Position numbers and translations under genes: made by a program. This document shows, in pieces, positions 4,330-9,077 of a DNA stretch of 9,077 bases. This stretch comes from an uncultured Xanthobacteraceae bacterium (GTDB lineage: Bacteria > Pseudomonadota > Alphaproteobacteria > Rhizobiales > Xanthobacteraceae). The notes beneath the pieces were generated by a model. That model searched no databases. It was not told the DNA's origin and saw only the letters and a list, made by a program, of their open reading frames with translations. Each line of letters begins with the position of its first letter. Position 1 is the first letter of the stretch. The stretch covers positions 1 to 9,077 of the forward strand of contig CATPCO010000507.1 of NCBI GenBank assembly GCA_955652925.1, read 5' to 3'.

Positions 4330-7329
4330 ATGTCGCTCGAACAAAGCTCGGCCACGACCGCGAAGGCGCGTGTGCCCTATGTCGGCCAGCGCGTGTTGCG
4401 GGTCGAAAACCCGCCCCTGCTCAAAGGCCGCGGTCAATTCATTGATGACCTGCCGGTCAAAACCGGAACGCTGCACGCCGCGTTCCTGCGCTCGCCCCAT
4501 GCCCATGCCGAGATCGTCTCCATCGACACCAGCGCTGCACGCGCGCGGCCGGGCGTGCGCGCGGTGGTGACCGGGCAGGATGTTGCGGCGCTCACCGACC
4601 CTCTCATCGTCGGCTTTGCAACCGCGATGGAATATCGCGGCATTGCGGTCGACCGCGTGCGCTACGTGGGCGAGCCGGTCGCGGTTGTCTGCGCCACCGA
4701 CCGTTATCTCGCGGAGGACGCGCTCGACGACATTCGCGTCGAATACCGCCCCTTGCCTGCGATCGTTGATCCCGTCGCGGCGGCGGGGCCCAACGCTCCG
4801 GTCCTTCATCCCGGGGTGGGCTCGAATGTGCTGTCCTATCGCGAGTTCCGCCACGGCGACACCGCAAAAGCCTTTGCGGAGGCGAAACGGCAGCACGAGA
4901 TCACAATCTCGTATCCGCGCAATTCCATCACGCCCATGGAGGGCTACGCGGTGATCGCCGAGCACCTGGCGACCGGCGGTTACGATGTTTACTCCAATTT
5001 CCAGGGCCCGTTCTCGCTCCATCCGGTCATGGCGCGGGCGCTGCGGGTGCCCGGAAGCCAGTTGCGCCATCGTAGCCCGGCGAACTCGGGCGGCAGCTTC
5101 GGGTCCAAGCTTGCCCTGTTTCCCTACATCGTGGTGCTCTGTATCGCCGCTCGCATCGCAGGCCGGCCGGTCAAATGGATCGAGGACCGGCTCGAGCACC
5201 TTGCGGCCGCAAGCTCGGCGCCAAACCGCGTGACGCGCATCGCAGCCGCCTATGACGGCGCCGGCGTGGTGGGCGCGCTGCGCCTGACGCACTGGGACGA
5301 TCACGGCGCCTATCTGCGCGCGCCCATGCCCGCGCCGATCTATCGCATGCACGGGCTTTCGACGAACGCCTATGGGATCAAGAACGTCGACGTCTTTACG
5401 CACATTCTGGTGACGAACAAATGCCCGACCGGCGCGGTGCGCGGCTTTGGCGGGCCGCAACTCTATTTCGCGGTCGAGCGCATGATGCACGCAATCGCCG
5501 TCGAGCTTGCGCTCGATCCGCTCGAAATCATCCACCGCAATCTGATCCCGGGAGGATCCTTTCCCTACCGCACGCCCGCGGGAGCTTTGATCGATTCCGG
5601 CGATTATCAGCGCGTGATCGCCGAGACGGTGCGCGAAGGCAAGCTCGATGAGCTCAAAGCAACGCGCGTGCGGGCGCGCCGCGAAGGCCGGCTCTATGGA
5701 ATCGGCTACGCCGTCGCAGTGGAGCCAAGTCAGTCCAATATGGGCTACATCTCCATGTTGAAGACGGGGATCGAGCGCGAGCGCGCGGGCCAGAAGGACG
5801 GCGCGGTGGCATGCGCAACGATCAACATCGATCCGCTCGGCGCAATCAGCGTGGTTGGCGATTCAGTGCCGCAGGGCCAAGGCCACCAGACCGCGCTCGC
5901 TCAGATCGTCGCCGATCAGCTCGGGGTGACGATCGAGGATGTGGTGGTCAATCTCGAAACCGACACCCAGAAGGATGGCTGGTCGATCGCTGCTGGCAAT
6001 TATTCCTGCCGGTTCGCGCCCGCGGCAGCGAGCGCCGTGCATATCGCCGCCGTGCGCCTGCGGGAAAAGCTCGCGCGTATCGCCGCGTCCTCGCTCAACA
6101 TTCCGGCTGATCACGTTGATTTCGGCGGCGGCAAAGTCTTTGCCCGCGATAATCCGGCAAATGCGCAAAGCTTGCATCGCGTCGCCGGCCAGGCGCATTG
6201 GTCTCCGGCGGGTCTTCCCGACGGTATGGCTCCCGGCTTGCGCGAAAGCGTGACCTGGAGCGCGCCGGAGCTCACAGCGACGACAGCCAATGACGAGATC
6301 AACACGTCGCTGGCCTACGGCTTCGGTTTTGACTTCTGTGGCGTTGAGATCGACCGCGAGACCGGCGAAATCCGCATTGACAAATACGTCACCAGTCATG
6401 ACTGCGGAACCATCCTCAATCCCGGCTTGGCCGATGGGCAGATCCACGGCTCCTTCGCGGCGGCGATCGGTGCTTCCCTGTTTGAAGAATTTGCCTATTC
6501 GGACGACGGCAGTTTTCTCTCTGGCACATTTGCAGACTATCTCGTGGCAACCGCGCCCGAAATGCCGAAGCTCAACGTCCTTCATCCTGTGCAGTCGCCT
6601 TCGCCCTTCACGCGACTGGGTGCCAAGGGCATTGCCGAGGGCAACCAGTACAGCACTCCCGTTTGTCTTGCCAACGCAGTGGCCGACGCACTCGGCCATT
6701 CCGACATCACGATCCCGCTTAAACCGGCGCGGGTGCTCGAATGGATAACCCCGGATGAGCCTGCTGCTGCGCGGGCGACTGCGCGATCAGAAACGCAAAC
6801 CGCGCAAGGCGCAGCGTCCATGCTCAGCGGCAAGGGTTCGGTGGTTGTACCGGCAAGCCCGGAAGAAGTGTGGGCGGGTTTGCTCGATGAAACCAGGCTG
6901 AAAGCAGCCTTGCCCGGATGCCGCGAGCTCAAACGCGTCGGCGAAAATGCATTCAAGGCCGTCGTCTTCCTCGGGGTTGGTCCGGTGCGGGGACAGTTTG
7001 CTGCCGACGTCTTCTTGTGCGACCTCGACGAACCCCGCTCGGCCGTTCTGAAGGGCAATTTGTCGGGCGCGCTTGGCGCCACTTCCGGGACGGGGCACTT
7101 GTCCCTTACACCGGTGAAGGAAGGCTGCCGCCTCGATTACAACTATGGTGTGCATGTGTCGGGCCGGGTCGCCATGATCGCAGGCCGAATGCTCGACGGT
7201 GCTGCACGCCACCTCATCGGTGCATTCTTTCGAAATTTTGCAAAAACTCTCGCGCGGACGCCGCCCCAACAAGCACCCGGCTTCTCTTGGTCGGACCGAT
7301 TGCGCCGCCTGATCGGAATGAAGCGATGA
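4330..7329 (+). CDS. Xanthine dehydrogenase-family molybdopterin subunit fused to a CoxG-type SRPBCC domain
   Basis: A 999-residue fusion. Residues about 15-800 are a molybdopterin hydroxylase large subunit: the hammerhead domain (about 30-145), then two molybdopterin-binding domains with GGSFGSK (254-260), the active-site loop VRGFGGPQ (370-377), GQGHQTALAQIVADQLG (516-532) and the catalytic glutamate E770 in GAKGIAEGN. It would hydroxylate an organic substrate using water. The loop resembles xanthine dehydrogenase, not the CO dehydrogenase AYRCSFR loop. After a linker (about 808-830), residues 831-976 are a CoxG-like SRPBCC domain (VVVPASPEEVWAGLLD, LPGC, then a long C-terminal helix), normally a separate membrane-linked assembly protein. 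A basic tail (SDRLRRLIGMKR) ends it. The start at 4330 is chosen because conserved sequence begins soon after; the ribosome site is weak, and an in-frame GTG at 4264 would add 22 unconvincing residues. The stop overlaps the next start by ATGA. Confidence 0.93.
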   Translation: MSLEQSSATTAKARVPYVGQRVLRVENPPLLKGRGQFIDDLPVKTGTLHAAFLRSPHAHAEIVSIDTSAARARPGVRAVVTGQDVAALTDPLIVGFATAMEYRGIAVDRVRYVGEPVAVVCATDRYLAEDALDDIRVEYRPLPAIVDPVAAAGPNAPVLHPGVGSNVLSYREFRHGDTAKAFAEAKRQHEITISYPRNSITPMEGYAVIAEHLATGGYDVYSNFQGPFSLHPVMARALRVPGSQLRHRSPANSGGSFGSKLALFPYIVVLCIAARIAGRPVKWIEDRLEHLAAASSAPNRVTRIAAAYDGAGVVGALRLTHWDDHGAYLRAPMPAPIYRMHGLSTNAYGIKNVDVFTHILVTNKCPTGAVRGFGGPQLYFAVERMMHAIAVELALDPLEIIHRNLIPGGSFPYRTPAGALIDSGDYQRVIAETVREGKLDELKATRVRARREGRLYGIGYAVAVEPSQSNMGYISMLKTGIERERAGQKDGAVACATINIDPLGAISVVGDSVPQGQGHQTALAQIVADQLGVTIEDVVVNLETDTQKDGWSIAAGNYSCRFAPAAASAVHIAAVRLREKLARIAASSLNIPADHVDFGGGKVFARDNPANAQSLHRVAGQAHWSPAGLPDGMAPGLRESVTWSAPELTATTANDEINTSLAYGFGFDFCGVEIDRETGEIRIDKYVTSHDCGTILNPGLADGQIHGSFAAAIGASLFEEFAYSDDGSFLSGTFADYLVATAPEMPKLNVLHPVQSPSPFTRLGAKGIAEGNQYSTPVCLANAVADALGHSDITIPLKPARVLEWITPDEPAAARATARSETQTAQGAASMLSGKGSVVVPASPEEVWAGLLDETRLKAALPGCRELKRVGENAFKAVVFLGVGPVRGQFAADVFLCDLDEPRSAVLKGNLSGALGATSGTGHLSLTPVKEGCRLDYNYGVHVSGRVAMIAGRMLDGAARHLIGAFFRNFAKTLARTPPQQAPGFSWSDRLRRLIGMKR

Positions 7330-8156
7330 AGCCGCCGCCCTTCGACTACGCCCGCTGCGATAGCATGGACGAGGCATTGTCGCTGCTCGCAGAGCACGGG
7401 GAGGAAGCACGCGTGATTGCCGGCGGGCAGTCGCTCATGGCCATGCTCAACATGCGCCTGTTGCGGCCCTCCGTTCTCGTCGACATCGCCGAACTCGACG
7501 AGTTGAATTACATCAACGATTCATCCGGCTGGGTAGAAATCGGCGCGACCACTACGCAGGCTGTGCTCGAATCGTGGCCAGGGCTCAATTCGCGCTTGCC
7601 GCTCGTCGCCGCCGCGATACCGCACATCGGACATTTCCAGACCCGCAATCGCGGAACGATCTGCGGTTCGCTGTGCCACGCGGACCCGAGCTCCGAACTG
7701 CCGCTCTGTCTTGCCGCTTTGGGCGGGGAAGTGGTGCTGCGGTCGCGGCGCAGGAAGCGCGTGCTCGACGCGAAAGAATTCCAGGTTGGAATGCTGACCA
7801 CGGCAAAGCAGGACGACGAGGTCATGGTTGCCGCGCGCTACCCGGCCGCGCAGAGAGGCTTCGGCTATGCCTTTCGCGAGCTGTCGCGGCGGCATGGCGA
7901 CTTTGCCATTGTTGCGCTGGCGGGGGTTGCAGGCGGCGGAAGGATTCGCTTGGGCGTCGGCGGTCTTGCCGAGGCACCGATGGTGCGCGAGTGGGACGAC
8001 CATCTCAAGGATGAAGATCTCGCGGATGCCCTCAACGACTTTGCGTGGGAGCTGCGCGGCAGTGACGATATCCACGCCACCGCTCGCTACCGGCGCGAAA
8101 TGGTGCGCCGGCTGGGCAAGAAAGTGATCGACGAGGCTCGCCGATGCGCCTCCTGA
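7326..8156 (+). CDS. FAD-binding medium subunit of molybdenum hydroxylase (CoxM-like)
   Basis: A 276-residue flavoprotein subunit that accepts electrons from the 2Fe-2S subunit and passes them to an external acceptor. The N-terminal FAD domain shows AGGQSLMAMLNMRL (32-45), the pyrophosphate-binding motif, and TRNRGTICGSLCHADPSSELP (106-126), the second FAD motif. That motif normally reads TxGGSLAHADP, so one glycine is Cys113 here and a second cysteine sits at 117. The C-terminal CO-dehydrogenase flavoprotein domain includes the FRELSRRHGDFAI segment (about 183-195) and ends with the usual helix around ATARYRREMVRRL. Length is typical. The start at 7326 overlaps the large-subunit stop as ATGA, with GGAATGA upstream as ribosome site, so translation is coupled. 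The next gene begins inside its last codons (13-base overlap). The call is secure; the gene name is by analogy only. Confidence 0.94.
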   Translation: MKPPPFDYARCDSMDEALSLLAEHGEEARVIAGGQSLMAMLNMRLLRPSVLVDIAELDELNYINDSSGWVEIGATTTQAVLESWPGLNSRLPLVAAAIPHIGHFQTRNRGTICGSLCHADPSSELPLCLAALGGEVVLRSRRRKRVLDAKEFQVGMLTTAKQDDEVMVAARYPAAQRGFGYAFRELSRRHGDFAIVALAGVAGGGRIRLGVGGLAEAPMVREWDDHLKDEDLADALNDFAWELRGSDDIHATARYRREMVRRLGKKVIDEARRCAS

Positions 8157-8653
8157 AACAAGGCGAGCGCCATCGCGTGCGCTTCACGCTCAACAGTGAG
8201 CCGGTCGAAGGACTGGCGGAGCCGCGCATGCTGCTCACGGACTTCATTCGCCATGTGATCGGGGCGACCGGAACCCATGTCGGATGCGAGCACGGCATCT
8301 GCGGCGCGTGCACTATTCGTGTCGACGGCAAGGCGGTGCGCTCATGCCTCATGCTCGCGGTTCAAGCGGAAGGCAAACGGATCGAGACCATCGAGGGACT
8401 GGCCGCCAAGGATGGCTCGCTGTCGACCCTTCAGCTCGCGTTCCACCGCAACTTCGCGCTCCAGTGCGGCTATTGCACGCCCGGATTCCTGATGACGCTT
8501 GCGGAATATCTGGAAAAGCATCCCGATCCGTCCGAACAGGAGATACGCCTGGCGTTGAGCGGCAATCTCTGCCGCTGCACCGGCTACGCGGAGATCGTGG
8601 ACGCGGCGCTCGAAGCGGCGCGCGAAATGCGCGCGCAGGCTGCCGCCGAATAG
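8144..8653 (+). CDS. 2Fe-2S small subunit of molybdenum hydroxylase (CoxS-like)
   Basis: A 169-residue iron-sulfur subunit that carries electrons from the molybdenum centre to FAD. The N-terminal plant-type ferredoxin domain has the cluster ligands C48, C53, C56 and C68 (GCEHGICGACTIRVDGKAVRSC). The C-terminal four-helix domain has C108, C111, C143 and C145 (QCGYCTPG and NLCRCTGY). All eight ligands are present, so both clusters should form. Length is normal (about 155-170). The start ATG at 8144 lies 13 bases inside the FAD-subunit gene and is served by GAGG at 8133-8136. The gene order large-medium-small differs from the medium-small-large order of the classical CO dehydrogenase cluster. 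It is the last hydroxylase subunit before the reductase gene. Confidence 0.96.
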   Translation: MRLLKQGERHRVRFTLNSEPVEGLAEPRMLLTDFIRHVIGATGTHVGCEHGICGACTIRVDGKAVRSCLMLAVQAEGKRIETIEGLAAKDGSLSTLQLAFHRNFALQCGYCTPGFLMTLAEYLEKHPDPSEQEIRLALSGNLCRCTGYAEIVDAALEAAREMRAQAAAE

Positions 8654-8665
8654 GGGATTGGTCGG

Positions 8666-9077
8666 ATGCGCGCTTTGGTCGTCCACGAGTTCGGGCCTAT
8701 CAGTGCCCATCGCATTGAGGATGTGCCTGATCCTTCGATTGGAGAGGGCGACGTGCTCATCGACGTGAAGGCGATCGGGCTTAACTTTCCGGATACGCTG
8801 ATGCTGCAAGGCAAATATCAGACCCGTCCGGAGCGGCCATTTGTGCCGGGACGGGATGCTTCCGGCGTGGTCATTGCAACCGGGTCCGCGGTCAACCGGG
8901 TGAAGCAAGGCGACCGGGTCATCGCGCAGGTGGCAACCGGTGCCTTCGCCGAAAAGCTCGTCGCACCGCAGGCGCGCTGTTTTCGCATGCCCGATAAGAT
9001 GGATTTCGTGACCGGCGCCGGCATGGTGACGATCTACAACACCGCCTATGTGGCCGTGGTGATCCGCGGGCAACTCA
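8666..9077 (+). CDS. NADPH:quinone oxidoreductase, zinc-independent MDR family (5' part)
   Basis: The first 137 codons of a medium-chain reductase/dehydrogenase, open to the right edge of the window. It starts at ATG 8666, 12 bases after the CoxS-like stop, with AGGGGA at 8652-8657 as ribosome site. The translation begins MRALVVHEFGP and contains VKAIGLNFPDTLMLQGKY (about 35-52), RPFVPGRDASGVV (about 57-69) and GDRVIAQVATGAFAEKLV, all typical of the quinone-reductase branch's GroES-like domain. The alcohol-dehydrogenase zinc ligands are not evident: NFPD replaces the catalytic-cysteine region. The Rossmann domain would follow outside the window. The tight spacing places it in the same operon. 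It may reduce a quinone or an enoyl or enone intermediate; which cannot be told from this half. Confidence 0.92.
   Translation, partial: MRALVVHEFGPISAHRIEDVPDPSIGEGDVLIDVKAIGLNFPDTLMLQGKYQTRPERPFVPGRDASGVVIATGSAVNRVKQGDRVIAQVATGAFAEKLVAPQARCFRMPDKMDFVTGAGMVTIYNTAYVAVVIRGQL

Noticed and set aside
4285..5535. Minus-strand open frame of 416 codons opposite the hydroxylase gene
   Set aside because: It is Arg/His/Asp-rich, low-complexity translation with no family motifs, lying wholly antisense to well supported conserved codons. GC-rich coding DNA often leaves such frames open.
5863..6699. Minus-strand open frame of 278 codons
   Set aside because: Same reason: antisense to the conserved molybdopterin domains, with no recognisable motif or ribosome binding site.
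4330..8653. Aerobic CO dehydrogenase (coxLMS)
   Set aside because: The large subunit lacks the AYRCSFR loop with its essential cysteine, and the gene order differs. Only the general family assignment is kept.

Overview
The window looks like accessory DNA from a GC-rich, metabolically versatile alphaproteobacterium of the Rhizobiales, probably near Bradyrhizobium or Rhodopseudomonas. The support is indirect. There are Tat-type ABC_sub_bind receptors, a Bug/TctC receptor, a CO-dehydrogenase-like molybdenum hydroxylase, and a palindromic repeat (GGCGGAATA...TATTCCGCC) that I recall as common in those genomes. No rRNA, tRNA or CRISPR array was seen.

Layout. (1) Bases 5-939 are a complete IS5-family insertion sequence with an intact DDE transposase. 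It sits inside a minus-strand gene for a periplasmic ABC-type substrate-binding protein, which is cut after about 148 codons; the rest of that gene would lie left of the window. (2) Bases 1385-2380, also minus strand, hold an intact paralogue of the broken gene. The two overlap by GTGA and formed one transcription unit, with the intact gene first. A perfect 9-bp inverted repeat just upstream of the intact gene could hide its ribosome binding site. (3) Bases 2381-3269 carry no intact gene. They hold a decayed phage terminase large-subunit fragment, two identical 31-bp palindromic repeats in opposite orientation, and an AT-rich zone with a near-consensus sigma70 promoter on each strand, firing away from each other. 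(4) From 3270 to the right edge, five plus-strand genes form a probable operon: a secreted Bug/TctC solute receptor, a molybdopterin hydroxylase large subunit fused to a CoxG-type SRPBCC domain, the FAD subunit (CoxM-like), the 2Fe-2S subunit (CoxS-like), and a zinc-independent NADPH:quinone oxidoreductase cut by the window end.

Working model (inference). The receptor captures an organic acid or aromatic carboxylate in the periplasm. The molybdenum enzyme hydroxylates a substrate with water and passes electrons from molybdopterin through two 2Fe-2S clusters to FAD. The reductase handles a later redox step. The active-site loop reads VRGFGGPQ and lacks the cysteine-bearing AYRCSFR loop of true CO dehydrogenase, so CO oxidation is unlikely and the substrate is unknown. 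The least ordinary feature is the large-subunit/CoxG fusion, followed by the strong minus-strand promoter aimed at gene-free repeat DNA.
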